This document shows, piece after piece, positions 1 through 13,083 of a stretch of 64,000 nt of DNA. This DNA is from Physella acuta. Taxonomy: Eukaryota > Mollusca > Gastropoda > Physidae. The position numbers and the translations under genes are program-made. The first letter of the stretch is position 1. Each line of letters opens with the position of its first letter. The notes under the pieces are model-generated. The model was not told where the DNA came from. It saw only the letters and a program-made list of their open reading frames with translations, and made no database searches. The DNA lies in contig NW_026732533.1 in NCBI RefSeq assembly GCF_028476545.1, positions 178,501 to 242,500 of the forward strand. Reading direction: 5' to 3'.

Positions 1-151
1 TGAATACTTGTTATAGTCATATTTAGAATGTGCTAGTGCTGGTTTGAGCAAAAGTTTGTGTTTAGCTCCCTTGATTAGTATTGTTATTACAGTAAAACTA
101 AAAGTCAAGTACATTTTTACTTATTGGGTGTTGTTAAATATTTTCTGTTAG

Positions 152-3100
152 ATTTATCGGGCCGGGGAGCTAGTGTTAGCCAAGTGGTCTGACTGTAAGA
201 AATATCCAGCAAAAATTAGCAGACTAATGGAGGATGGTAAGTAATTTTAAAATGTTAACACTTATGTGAAATTTATTATCAAAAAATTTTTTTAAAAATG
301 TTAACGACCTGTTTAGATATTAAAATTTCTTGTTATTTTGCTTTATTTGCTAAAAATATTTTGTATTTGCTACTCACATCTTTATAAAATAACGTACTTA
401 ATCTTTCTCTATTTACATAATCTCGTCTTAAGATATATTTTAAATGCATTTATATATTGTTGCCTTCCTTTTGAACAAGAAGTGATACATTCTTGTTTAC
501 TCACTAGGGTCAGCTATAGCCAATGATATTAAATATATGTTTGTACTTGTGTTCCAGGCTCGTATGAGGTCCACTTCTATGATGGGGTGTCTTGCAACAT
601 TCAGGCTATGAACATCCAGCCCATGCCAGAGGAGATGAAATCTATGGTAGTAACAAATACATTGTTGCCATACTTACACATGAGAAAACTATTTCTTTTT
701 TTTATTTTTAATGTATTCAAGGTCTTTTGTTAAATGACATTTTTTTTACCCATGAATGGTGTAGTAAAAACATTAATAAGAAGTATAAAAAAAAACTTTC
801 AAAATTTTCATTGCCTTAATAAAAAAATATTTTTACTATTGTCTAAAAAAATATTTTTACCATTGTCTAAATAAAAATTTGAAATGTTTGACAGAAGTTA
901 CTCTCCATGAAGTCGCCACCTTCTCTCAAGCCAAAACTTTCTTTTAAAAACATTAAAGTGACTTTACCAGGTTTGATTGTTGGAATTTCTAAATTTTTCT
1001 CTTTTTTTTTTTCTCTTAACTCATGCCTCTGATTTAGTTTGCTTCAGTAGTAATGGATAACTTGTGTCATTGATTGGGTATGCCTCAGTAGTTTTAGTAG
1101 TTTTCTTGTAAATACAGAATGATTATTCTCTCTGTCGCCTATGGTAACCTTGTGGTCTTTTTTGCTTATTGCAGAAAGCATCAAAAAGAAAGTAGAGGAA
1201 AGTAGAGAGAGAAACAAAATGATGGCGTCAACAAAAGCATTTTCATCGCAGAAGTGTTCACTGTCACCCAAGATGTACATTAAAAGGTATTTTTCTAACA
1301 TACGACATGGATGTGATTTACATTAAAAGGTATTTTTCTAACATACAACATGGATGTGATTTACAAAAAGGTATATTTGACATAAGATCATAGTATTTTA
1401 TTAAATGCAATGATAATACTAATTCTTATTTCTTTTACATTCATTATAATTAATACAGAAGTTTTGAGAATAGCTATTGTAAAAAACAAATGTAAAATAA
1501 CTAAAGGATTTGAGACACAGTAGTGGATGTTTGTTGCTGGGGGTAAATGTCAAATGGTGTGTCTGTGTCAAAGTTTTAGAAACCTTGGCTTATATCAGCA
1601 TAGTGTATCAACATGGACTAATGATATCAATTATATGAAGATGTTTCATTGATAAAAGTATTTAATTTTGATAGGGAGATAAAACCAAACAGGCTGCATC
1701 TCTCTCCACTCAAGATAAGAGCATTCAAAAAGTCACACACATCAGGGGAGGTAAGTGGAAATGGCTAGCTCTATTCACAGAATTTTCAAACTGGTAGCAT
1801 ATTTTAATTTCATTTCTTGTGCATGATTTTCAGAACATTTAGCTTTGAATTATTGTCATGAAAAATGATGGTATGTTATGTTTATTTGTCAGTAGTAGAG
1901 CAATCTCTTGAAGTAGCTTCGACCTTATAAAACTTTGTTTATTCATACTCCAGTCTGAAGCTTCCATGTCGCCAGTGATTGAAGCAGGCTGTAGCAAAAC
2001 ATTTTCACCATCTCCCGAGGTCATTGACACATCCTCAACCACTGCATCTCCTTCACTGCCTGATCAGCTGTCCACACCAGAGACCAGCCAAGAGAAGACA
2101 ACTGAGGTGCTAAAGAAAAGTGTCATGGTTAAGGGCCCTGATGAGGACAGTGCACTGACTCAGACCATCACAGCAGCTGAGATTACCCAGGCTACAGACA
2201 GTGAACCAGTACACACTGCAGCTGTCATTAGTCAGGTCACAGAGCATGAACCAATACATCTAGCCATACCCAAACCTGTTGAAGGTAAGAAGATGGACTT
2301 ATTTACACAAGAAAAATGCTGTTAACTTTCACTTTGAAAATATATTTTACATTAGTTATGGTAGGGGGAGGAATAGCTCATGGTTGCTAAGTGGAAAAGT
2401 CTTGAGTTCAAACCTCTGGGCAGATGAGGTTCATTAGCTGGGGACTATCACAGAGACAACTCCAAAATCAAATGTATGCTGCCTTGCAGATTGTTCTTGT
2501 AATAGACAAATATTCTGTTAGCAAATCCAAAAAGAAAAGCAGGCTGAAGTCAAGGGGTCATATAGTGCATAACATGTTGACTTGTAATACTTCATGTGTT
2601 GAGGGGAATCCCCGTCCATAATTAGCGTGTGACCATATCATGAAAGTTAAGTTATGAAAAAACTTAATTATGTTCTTTTTAATTTTCATCATCAGTTTTG
2701 AAGAGACCAGGTAGAAAAAGAAGGAAAAAGAAAAGTTTCCAGTGTCACATTATCAAAACTGATCACAGCAAGAATGAAACTCCCAAAATTCCCAAGCTGA
2801 AAATTACTCTACCAAGCAGTGCTATGGCGCAACCAAAGCTGGAACAGCCAAAGGTAGATGCCTCAGGTCAGTGCCCTCTGTTGTGTTTATCTGTGGCTGT
2901 GTAAGTTTCCTGTGTACACTAGCTGTGTACACAATCAGTTGTTGAAGATTTAAAGATAGTCTCACAACCACCAACTTACTTCAAATACAAGTCAGATTTT
3001 CACTGTTTAAGTACGATAGGTAATAGTGGACTGTAACTTTATTCATTAAAGTAGACCTTGATTACACCAGAAAATAATTGGAATTATTTATTCAGTCTAA

Positions 3101-6100
3101 AAAAAGGGGTAGATTATCATCAAACTTTGATTCTTAAATCAGAATATTCAATCAGATTTTTTAATCCACACATGTAATGTATTTTATCTTGATTTTTAGC
3201 AATATAAATATATTTGTTTGTGAACGTTAAATCAGATGCTATTACCAACTATCATGGTAAAAAAAATCCAGATGGTCCTTATAATGAGGTCTTGGAGTAT
3301 TTAAATCTTTCTATTATCCACTGTCCCCAGCTATCCCTACATCAACCCAGCCCATACCTCTGGCTAAAATTGTCCCTGCCAAAGCCTTTGTTGTAGAGGT
3401 GGACCACAACCCCTTCAAGTGCCCCCATGAGGGCTGCAACAAGGCCTTCAGGAAGGAGAACCTACTGGCCTACCACATCAAGTACTACCACACGGACACA
3501 GAGTCTGTGCCCCACACACCTGGAGAGGCGGCCTCACCTCTGGTCCCCTCCCCTCACATACAATCCCCAAGCTCCGCCCCTGTGGTCAGACGAAGAAGAA
3601 AAAAGACCAATAGCGTTTGTAAGTATTAAGTTCTGTATACTGACCAAGTGTTTTAAGTATTAAGTTGTATGCTACCCAACAAAAATATGGCTTCCGCAAC
3701 AACAGAATCATAAAGCTCAAGCAGTTTAAAATTATTTATTTTAAGAGTTTCAAAAGCCTGCATTTATTAATTATCATAATTTGTTGTCACTCCTACTGGA
3801 GTATGGGCAGCCAAACACAGGTCTTTGTCCCTGCTGGCTTTGAATGTTGGTGTTGTCGCCAGATTTCTGAGTGACCCTTGTCCACCTGCGTCATAAAAAA
3901 CCTGTTTTCCTCATGTTTACCACTTGACAGAAAACAAAAGCCTTACCCTTAAAATCTACTTTACAGGTTCCACAGATTCTGATCTTTCCATCGGGTCTAA
4001 GGGGAAATCCTCCAGCAAACGGCAGCGCCACGATTCTGAGATTTCTGTCACCACAGCCAGTCCTGATCTTGTCAGCCGAGACTTGTGGGCAGGTTGGTCA
4101 TAGATGTGGTCTAGTTAAAAAATATTTTGTTTAATATCTTCAACCGCAAAAACTACGAGAGACAACAGTTTAACATCTTAGAAACCATACTAGCAAAAAG
4201 CAACTACAGTACCTGATGTAGAAGATTCTAAACTACTGAAGATGATTTACAAGAATCTAAACTACAGTACATAATGTAGATGATGTAGAAGATTCTAAAC
4301 TACAGTACATGATGTAGAAGAATCTAAACTACTGTAGATGATGTAGAAGATTCTAAACTACAGTACATGATGTAGAAGATTCTAAACTACAGTACATGCA
4401 TGATGTAGAAGAATCTAAATTACAGTAGATGATGTACAAGATTCTAAAGATGTTCATTTATTTTCTTACAGATGTGAAGCCGCAACGTGTTTCACAAGAC
4501 AGTTTGGTTGATGAGGTGGCAGGGGTGGAGACGGAGGAGGAAGAAATGGAGTCGGACATCGTCAACTGTGTTTGTGGCCTTAGAGAAACCAATGGTTTAA
4601 TGATACAGGTGGGAAATAGATTGTTTAATGATACAGGTGGGAAATAGGTCATTTAATGATACAGGTGGGAAATAGGTCGTTTAATGATACAGGTGGTTTA
4701 ATGATACAGGTGGGGAAAAGATGGTTTAATTATATAGGTGGGAAACAGGCTATTTTATGGTACAGGTGGGAAATAGGTCGTTGATTCAGGTGGGAAAAAG
4801 ATGGTTTAATTATACAGGTGGGAAACAGGTGGTGTTGTGATACTGGTGGAAAATAGGAGGGTTAATGATACAGGTGGGAAATACATGGTTTAATTATTGA
4901 AGTGGGATATAGGGGGTCTCAATGATAACAGTGTGAAACAGGTGATTTAATGATACAGGTTAATGTCCTAATGAAACCAGTAACTTAGTAATTCTGGTGG
5001 GAAACTTTAGCTTTCATTGCAAGCTTGAAGCAGAAATACAAAACATATTAAATAGCATAGCAAAATAAATTGTTAACTTATGACATTATGCATGGTAAAA
5101 AAAAAAAGGCATCCAATAATGTTTGGATAATTTTTTATTACAACTTGTTTGATGTCGCATTAAAAAAATTGTCCTTTAATATCAGAAGCTTGCAGTAAAG
5201 CCAAAGTTACACTAGGTCAGATCTGTGCTTTGTTCTCTCCACAGTGTGACGTGTGCATGTGTTGGCAGCATTTTGCTTGTGTTGATAACAAAAACACCGG
5301 CGAACCCCCAGCAAACTATGTTTGTTTCATTTGTGAAAACACACCAGGTAACTGTTTTTACTAAACTTTGTACCAAATTTTGATGGTTAAGACTTGCTAG
5401 CTGCAGACAAATGAGCTGCTGATGTTTTCCTCCCTACCAGGGATCCGGGACAGCTGTAAATATATCCACGACATGGGCTGGGAGAAGAGAGGGGACCTGC
5501 CCACCTTTCCTTTCCTCACGGAGGCGCCCAGTGAGCACCTGAAGACCATTGCCTGTGAGTGTAATGACCTTTCGGGTACCTTACACAAGATCAAGGCAGC
5601 GTTACATTCTACAAGACGGCAAATCAAAATTTCAAAGTGAGTTTTTTAATAAAGACATTCTGTCCTATTTCTTTAGCATAGTTTTAAAAAAATCTACATG
5701 GTTTTAATTAAAAATGGAAGCAGGAAGAAGATGGTGGGACTATAGAGTGCCTACATAGGTTGTAGTTTAAATTCCTAGTGCTGATCTGTGGGATATCCTT
5801 GAGTCAACTCAGCTCTAGAGAGTACTTTACATGTGTTGGAAGTATAGGGGAAGATTGGGATTTTGTGGTGACTGCAAAATGCATTTGTTATTATAGCCAG
5901 GAGAATTGTTAATTTACTCTACTCCACCCGGACAGAGTGGTCTAGCGGTAGAGAGCTGGACTGCTAACCCGTAAGTCTTGAGTTCGAATCCGTTCGAATC
6001 CGGGTTCCAGTCAGTAGACCATCCCTGAGTCCACCCAGCTCTAATGGGTACCTAACTCAAGTTAGGGAAAGTAAAGGCGGCTGGGCATAGTGTTGACCAT

Positions 6101-8648
6101 ACTATCCATATTCATATCCCGGGTCACAGAAACAAGTGAAATCTACTTCACTTTCCCCATAGACCGTCAAGTTTGAAAGGGAACTTTACTTTTTACTACT
6201 ACTCTACTCCACCTGGCCTGACCACTAATGAAGGTGTTGTTTACTTGCACAGGGAAGATGGGGACTCCGAGTTTCAGCTCTGGCAGACAGACTGGGACAA
6301 CTGGACCAAGCCGGACGAAGACCTGGCCCTGACCCCAAGATCTGCTGACCCTGACCCTTCACCTACGCCCTCCACCTTCCTCTTCTCATCTGTCCCCACC
6401 TCCACCCCCACCATCACAACAACCAACTGCATGACCTTCCCACCCTTCTCTGCCACCGACCTGGTCGCGTCGCACCCTGCCACCACCACCTCCACCACTG
6501 TGTCTTCATCAAACATGCATTCCTACTCAACACTGACGACAACCATTGAGGTCTCCTCCACACTGCCCTCCCCTTCAATTATATCGCAAGCTTCAGAGCA
6601 GAATTCAACAGAAACTGTATGCTCTAGTTCCACGCCCCCTCCAGGGAGCTTGCGCTGCATCTCTAGCTCAGCCCCTGCCCCAACACTACCTCAGGCAAAG
6701 GCAGGTAACCTCAATCATCACACGTTTCCCGGCCCAAGTGGGGACTCCAACATGGCTGTCTCCGCAGCAGACAAACCTAACGGCAGGCAGGAAGGCGTTA
6801 CAGCCAATGATTTGACACGTGTGGACCCAGGTAATACGAGGCAGCAGAGTTGGTCTGAAATCACAGAATCTCAGACGGATCCTAAAACGAACATTTCCGC
6901 ATTGGGTTCAGATCCGCAAACCCCCAGGGCAAATGTCACAGATGGCACGCCATTGGTGGGCCCAGCTGTGGACAGGTCAACTTTACCTGGCTGTCTGGAC
7001 AAACCAGCTGTACCTGAGTCTGTGGATAAGACGGATCACACTAATCCATTACCCATCGGCTCCCCGCTAGATGGAGATGCCGACGATAACTTTTCCAACC
7101 AGTCCAAAAACTTGAGTGAACTCTACATAGATGTGAATGGGGCCCAGTCTCATTCCGCTGGTTACAACGATGATCAAGATAACGATGTAAGCATATTTAT
7201 TTCTCTTTTATATGATTTCTCATTACATAAACCATGCTTAAAATTTCAATTTGAATTCATTATCTTTGTGTTTTGTTAATTATTCGAACATGCATGAAAA
7301 ATTAATCATATAACTACCTAATAAAAAAAACTTCAAATTCTTATTAATCCTTGTGTTTTGTAAATTAGGAACATTAATACAATTAAATCACAAATATTGC
7401 CTAATCCAAAAGATATTACATATTGTCCTATAAACATTTATGCTCAGTGAACTAGAAGCCCCAATATAAAAAAAAAGTTGATAAAGTGAAAAAATTGTCT
7501 GCAACCATGAGCAGTGGCTGATTCATTCAAACCCTAATCTGGTCATTAAGAAAATAATTCTCAATTTTAACCATCCTTTAAGGACTTAATTGCATAGGGG
7601 CTTAGCCCTATACCTTTAAAACAGGTAGCCCACATAGTCCATATCAGGGTGAAGAATCTCCTACCCATGTAGGATATGTTTCTTCCAGGCTTCTACTTCC
7701 TCTCCTGGTGCTATTGACCACCTAGTTTGGATTTATGGGTTGTTTGGGGGGGGGGGGGAGGGGAGGACACACAACGTATGGTCTCAAGCCCAGGATCTGA
7801 ACTCAAGACTTTTTGATAACCAAGTGTGTTTTCCACTGTTAGAACGTGTGCCTCAAAAACTGTTGAGCCGCTACCTCTGAACATTTTATTCCATTCGTGT
7901 TTGAGTTTTGAGGTTTCTTTTTTAGACGGACACTGCTGAAGAGTCTGTGGACCCCTATAAGAACTGTGAACACAACCTCCTTGTACATGTGACCAAAGTT
8001 CACCACGACATTGAAAAACACTTGCAAATTCTGGAGCAACAGATCGTTGGTAAACATTGTTGTGTGGGGAGGCTTTGTTGGATGGGGAGGCTTTGTTGTG
8101 TGGGGAGGCTTTGTTGTGTGGGGAGGCTTTGTTGGGTGGGGAGGCTTTGTTGTGTGGGGAGGCTTTGTTGGGTGGGGAGGCTTTGTTGGGTGGGGAGGCT
8201 TTGTTGGGTGGGGAGGCTTTGTTGGGTGGAGACATGTTATTTGTTATTTAGACTTGCTTATGTCTAAACATTTCTCTAATTAAAAGTTAGTAATTAAAAT
8301 TTTTCTTAAAAGTATATTTTCAAGCATTGAATGGTAAATACCAGATTGGCTGATCAGAAACGCAATAGTTTTATTTAAATTTATTTATGTAGATGCAGTA
8401 GAACTTCTGCCTATCATTGATGTAGAGCAGCAGTTTTTATATTATCCCAAGTAACCGCACGCACACTTTTATGTTCATGTTTTTTTTTTGCTACTGATCT
8501 TTCAGAATTGGAAAAGGCTGAGCATTGCAACCCTACGGTCCAATTGTCAGAGGAGAATATTTTAAACGATGTCCCAGCACTTAAGAAATCCCTGGGCAAG
8601 CTTGCTCGGAATGTCTACAAAGTACAGCGACTCTGCATACACAACTAA
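152..8648 (+). CDS. PHF20: PHF20/PHF20L1-like chromatin reader (5' end outside window)
   Basis: Fifteen exons can be joined in phase: 152-236, 558-646, 895-970, 1175-1286, 1675-1750, 1954-2284, 2696-2866, 3331-3618, 3967-4092, 4472-4608, 5245-5347, 5441-5636, 6253-7186, 7926-8049, 8506-8648. They give 996 visible residues ending in ...RLCIHN. Domains in order: a Tudor domain (first two exons; AKWSDCKKYPAKI and YEVHFYDG) matching the second Tudor of PHF20; a basic AT-hook-like patch KRPGRKRRKKK in exon 7; a C2H2 finger in exon 8 (FKCPHEGCNKAF, then H-x4-H); a C4HC3 PHD finger split over exons 10 and 11 (CVCG, CDVC, WQHFAC, CFIC); a long Ser/Thr/Pro-rich exon 13; and a C-terminal helical segment. 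In vertebrates PHF20 is a subunit of the MOF/NSL histone acetyltransferase complex and reads methyl-lysine; the same nuclear role is inferred here. The first Tudor and the start codon lie upstream of the window. A close paralogue-type name (PHF20L1) cannot be excluded. Confidence 0.9.
2361..2612 (+). mobile_element. tRNA-derived SINE, family A (old copy)
   Basis: It lies in a PHF20 intron. It has a tRNA-like head with a B-box-like stretch (GAGTTCAAACCTC) followed by GGGCAGATGAGG, then the body AGACAACTCCAAAATCAAA and a tail ending near TGTGTTGAGGGGAATCC. The same order of blocks is found at 20446 and 27589. It is diverged and the head is shortened. Confidence 0.65.
4207..4450 (+). repeat. About 29-bp intronic minisatellite
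   Basis: Roughly eight imperfect copies of a unit containing GATGTAGAAGATTCTAAACT and ACAGTACAT fill most of the PHF20 intron between 4092 and 4472. Copies differ by AGAAG/ACAAG and ATTCT/AATCT changes. It is intronic, with no coding potential. Confidence 0.85.
4593..4965 (+). repeat. Tandem array of the PHF20 exon-10 5' splice site
   Basis: The last 15 bases of exon 10 plus the start of the intron (TTTAATGATACAG|GTGGGAAATAG, junction at 4608/4609) recur about a dozen times downstream. The early copies are about 28 bp and nearly identical; later ones are diverged and some have lost GT. Each good copy carries a potential donor ACAG|GTGGGA. The unit clearly derives from the exon boundary, because it contains codons of the PHD finger (G-L-M-I-Q). 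Confidence 0.9.
5926..6195 (+). mobile_element. tRNA-derived SINE, family B
   Basis: The head resembles a tRNA (GTGGTCTAGCGGTAGAGAGC as A-box region, GAGTTCGAATCC as B-box). A conserved body follows (GAGTCCACCCAGCTCTAATG, GGCGGCTGGGCATAGTG, GGTCACAGAAACAAGTGAA) and the tail ends in AACTTTACTTTTTA. It has a short internal duplication of TTCGAATCCG. It sits in a PHF20 intron 58 bp upstream of exon 13. A second long copy lies at 62757. Confidence 0.8.
8057..8232 (+). repeat. 19-bp G-rich minisatellite beside an exon
   Basis: About nine copies of GGGGAGGCTTTGTTGNGTG begin 8 bp inside the intron that follows PHF20 exon 14 (donor at 8049/8050). The fourth-last base varies (T or G). Translations through it (GGFV, GEALL) are repeat artefacts. 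Confidence 0.9.
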
Positions 8649-9330
8649 TACTTACTCTTAATTTTAAAATATTAATGCGAGATAATTTAGAGACTAAAAT
8701 ATTGAAATTTTGTATTTTTAAATGATTTATTTTAATTTATATTTGATGTTTATTGTCTTGAAGATACACCAATTGAATATCGAAATATGTATCTGGCTGT
8801 GGTGGGTTAGTCTAAAATAATTTAGTTCGGTCATTTTTTTTATGTATTCAAATATATTTAGTTTTAGTTTTATATTATAAATTTGTTTTACATTAATTTG
8901 TGTTCCTTGCTGTGAAAAATTTAAATATTTTGTATACAAAATCTTATTATGATCTGTGAACTCTGATATTTATCTTGTTTTTTTCCTAGTTAATGTAAAT
9001 GACATCACTTACAATGTTACTCAAAAGATACTTGTTGTTAACCGACTTGCCATGTATTCTGTTTTCATGTTTAAACAACATCTGTTTGAAAAGGTTTAAT
9101 ATTTATTTCTATGTCAATCTGTTGAGAAAACTCATCAGCAAAAAAAAAAATATGTACTGGAGATTTCTGATTAAATATATAGTTAATACATTTTTTTGTT
9201 GTTTCAAATAATTTGTGCTCTTGCTTTATGTATTGTTACTGTCAGTTTCAACCATTTCTACCTGTAATGGAGTGTATATCTTCTTGATGCTGCAGGTATG
9301 TTTCACAAGTACCTGATCACTGGTGCACCG
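8649..9330 (+). other. PHF20 3' UTR and downstream AT-rich DNA
   Basis: AT-rich non-coding sequence follows the stop codon. ATTAAA near 9170 is a possible polyadenylation signal. No other gene is seen before the satellite array. Confidence 0.5.
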
Positions 9331-12300
9331 ACTGGCACTATAGCACATAGTTGGCATAGACTGACACTAGCACATAGTTGGCACAGACTGACACTAGCAC
9401 ATAGTTGGCACAGACTGACACTAGCACATAGTTGGCATAGACTGACACTATAGCACATAGTTGGCATAGACTGACACTAGCACATAGTTGGCACAGCACA
9501 TAGTTGGCATAGACTGACACTATAGCACATAGTTGGCATAGACTGACACTATAGCACATAGTTGGCATAGACTGACACTATAGCACATAGTTGGCATAGA
9601 CTGACACTAGCATAGTTGGCAAAGACTGACACTAGCACATAGTTGGCATAGACTGACACTAGCATAGTTGGCACAGCACATAGTTGGCATAGACTGACAC
9701 TAGCATAGTTGGCAAAGACTGACACTAGCACATAGTTGGCACAGACTGACACTAGCACATAGTTGGCACAGACTGACACTAGCACATAGTTGGCATAGAC
9801 TGACACTATAGCACATAGTTGGCATAGACTGACACTATAGCACATAGTTGGCATAGACTGACACTATAGCACATAGTTGGCATAGACTGACACTAGCATA
9901 GTTGGCACAGACTGACACTAACACATAGTTGGCATAGACTGACACTAGCACATAGTTGGCATAGACTGACACTAGCACATAGTTGGCATAGACTGACACT
10001 AGCACATAGTTGGCATAGACTGACACTAGCACATAGTTGGCACAGACTGACACTAGCACATAGTTGGCATAGACTGACACTAGCACATAGTTGGCATAGA
10101 CTGACACTAACACATAGTTGGCATAGACTGACACTAGCACATAGTTGGCATAGACTGACACTAACACATAGTTGGCACAGACTGACACTAGCACCTAGTT
10201 GGCACAGACTGACACTAGCACCTAGTTGGCACAGACTGACACTAGCACATAGTTGGCATAGACTGACACTAGCACATAGTTGGCACAGACTGACACTAGC
10301 ACATAGTTGGCATAGACTGACACTAGCACATAGTTGGCACAGACTGACACTAGCATAGTTGGCATAGACTGACACTAGCATAGTTGGCACAGCACATAGT
10401 TGGCATAGACTGACACTAGCATAGTTAGCAAAGACTGACACTAGCACATAGTTGGCATAGACTGACACTAGCATAGTTGGCACAGCACATAGTTGGCATA
10501 GACTGACACTAGCATAGTTGGCAAAGACTGACACTAGCACATAGTTGGCATAGACTGACACTAGCTCATAGTTGGCACAGCACATAGTTGGAATAGACTG
10601 ACACTAGCATAGTTGGCACAGACTGACACTAGCACATAGTTGGCATAGACTGAGACTAGCACATAGTTGGCATAGACTGACACTAGCACATAGTTGGCAT
10701 AGACTGACACTAACACATAGTTGGCATAGACTGACACTAGCACATAGTTGGCACAGACTGACACTAGCACATAGTTGGCACAGACTGACACTAGCACATA
10801 GTTGGCACAGACTGACACTAGCACATAGTTGGCACAGCACATAGTTGGCATAGACTGACACTAGCACATAGTTGGCATAGACTGACACTAGCATAGTTGG
10901 CACAGCACATAGTTGGCATAGACTGACACTAGCACATAGTTGGCATAGACTGACACTAGGTTACAGTTGGCACAGACTGACACTAGCACATAGTTGGCAT
11001 AGACTGACACTAACACATAGTTGGCATAGACTGACACTAGCACATAGTTGGCATAGACTGACACTAGCACATAGTTGGCATAGACTGACACTAGCACATA
11101 GTTGGCATAGACTGACACTAGCACATAGTTGGCACAGACTGACAATAACACACAGTTGGCACAGACTGACACTAGCACATAGTTGGCACAGCACATAGTT
11201 GGCATAGACTGACACTAGCACATAGTTGGCATAGACTGACACTAGCACAAAGTTGGCATAGACTGACACTAGCAGATAGTTGGCACAGACTGACACTAGC
11301 ACATAGTTGGCACAGACTGACACTAGCATAGTTGGCACAGCACATAGTTGGCATAGACTGACACTAGCACATAGTTGGCATAGACTGACACTAGCACATA
11401 GTTGGCACAGACTGACACTAGCACATAGTTGGCATAGACTGACACTAGCACATAGTTGGCACAGCACATAGTTGGCATAGACTGACACTAGCACATAGTT
11501 GGCACAGACTGACACTAGCACATAGTTGGCATAGACTGACACTAGCACATAGTTGGCATAGACTGACACTAACACATAGTTGGCATAGACTGACACTAAC
11601 ACATAGTTGGCACAGCACATAGTTGGCATAGACTGACACTAGCACATAGTTGGCATAGACTGACACTAACACATAGTTGGCATAGACTGACACTAGCACA
11701 TAGTTGGCATAGACTGACACTAGCACATAGTTGGCACAGACTGACACTAGCACATAGTTGGCATAGACTGACACTAGCACATAGTTGGCATAGACTGACA
11801 CTAGCACATAGTTGGCATAGACTGACACTAGCACATAGTTGGCATAGACTGACACTAGCACATAGTTGGCATAGACTGACACTAGCACATAGTTGGCATA
11901 GACTGACACTAGCACATAGTTGGCATAGACTGACACTAACACATAGTTGGCACAGACTGACACTAGCACATAGTTGGCATAGACTGACACTAACACATAG
12001 TTGGCATAGACTGACACTAACACATAGTTGGCACAGCACATAGTTGGCACAGACTGACACTAGCACATAGTTGGCATAGACTGACACTAGCACATAGTTG
12101 GCATAGACTGACACTAACACATAGTTGGCACAGCACATAGTTGGCACAGACTGACACTAGCACATAGTTGGCATAGACTGACACTAGCACATAGTTGGCA
12201 CAGCACATAGTTGGCATAGACTGACACTAGCACATAGTTGGCACAGACTGACACTAGCACATAGTTGGCACAGCACATAGTTGGCACAGACTGACACTAG

Positions 12301-13083
12301 CACATAGTTGGCACAGACTGACACTAGCACATAGTTGGCACAGACTGACACTAGCACATAGTTGGCACAGACTGACACTAGCACATAGTTGGCATAGACT
12401 GACACTAGCACATAGTTGGCATAGACTGACACTAGCACATAGTTGGCACAGACACTATAGCACATAGTTGGCACAGACTGACACTAGCATAGTTGGCATA
12501 GACTGACACTAGCATAGTTGGCACAGCACATAGTTGGCATAGACTGACACTAGCACATAGTTGGCATAGACTGACACTAGCACATAGTTGGCACAGACTG
12601 ACACTAGCACATAGTTGGCATAGACTGACACTAGCATAGTTGGCACAGCACATAGTTGGCACAGACTGACACTAGCACATAGTTGGCATAGACTGACACT
12701 AGCACATAGTTGGCATAGACTGACACTAGCACATAGTTGGCATAGACTGACACTAGCACATAGTTGGCATAGACTGACACTAGCATAGTTGGCACAGCAC
12801 ATAGTTGGCACAGACTGACACTCGCACATAGTTGGCATAGACTGACACTAGCACATAGTTGGCATAGACTGACACTAGCACATAGTTGGCATAGACTGAC
12901 ACTAGCACATAGTTGGCACAGACTGACACTAACACATAGTTGGCACAGCACATAGTTGACACAGCACATAGTTGGCACAGCACATAGTTGGCACAGACTG
13001 ACACTAGCACATAGTTGGCATAGACTGACACTAGCACATAGTTGGCACAGCACATAGTTGGCACAGCACATAGTTGGCACAAC
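9331..13083. repeat. 3.75-kb satellite/minisatellite, 27-bp unit
   Basis: About 140 copies of a 27-bp unit, GCACATAGTTGGCATAGACT followed by GACACTA. Length variants are visible: 25 bp (GCATAGTT), 29 bp (an extra TA giving CTATAGCAC) and a 16-bp short form (CACAGCACATAGTTGG junctions). Point variants include CATAGACTG/CACAGACTG, GGCAAAGACTG and CTAACACATAG. Blocks of variants recur in order (for example around 9600-9720 and 10330-10530), so higher-order duplication has occurred. Because 27 is a multiple of 3, long minus-strand frames are open, but they encode only the repeat. It lies between the converging PHF20 and DNALI1 genes. Confidence 0.97.

Noticed and set aside
5730-5860. Another tRNA-like SINE just upstream of the family B copy
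   Set aside because: Weak resemblance only (GAGTCAACTCAGCTCTAGAG); head and boundaries cannot be defined.
5940-6010. A functional tRNA gene
   Set aside because: A- and B-box words are present but no complete cloverleaf, and the same head with the same body recurs elsewhere, so it is a SINE.
6274-7070. Alternative frames on both strands over PHF20 exon 13
   Set aside because: They overlap the phased, conserved gene and reflect its Ser/Thr/Pro-rich, GC-richer sequence.
7640-7860. Minus-strand tRNA-like head in a PHF20 intron
   Set aside because: Only a B-box-like word (GAGTTCAGATCCTG) is convincing; it may be an old SINE but is too diverged to list.
9331-13083. CRISPR-like array
   Set aside because: No unique spacers; it is a head-to-tail satellite in a spliced eukaryotic genome.
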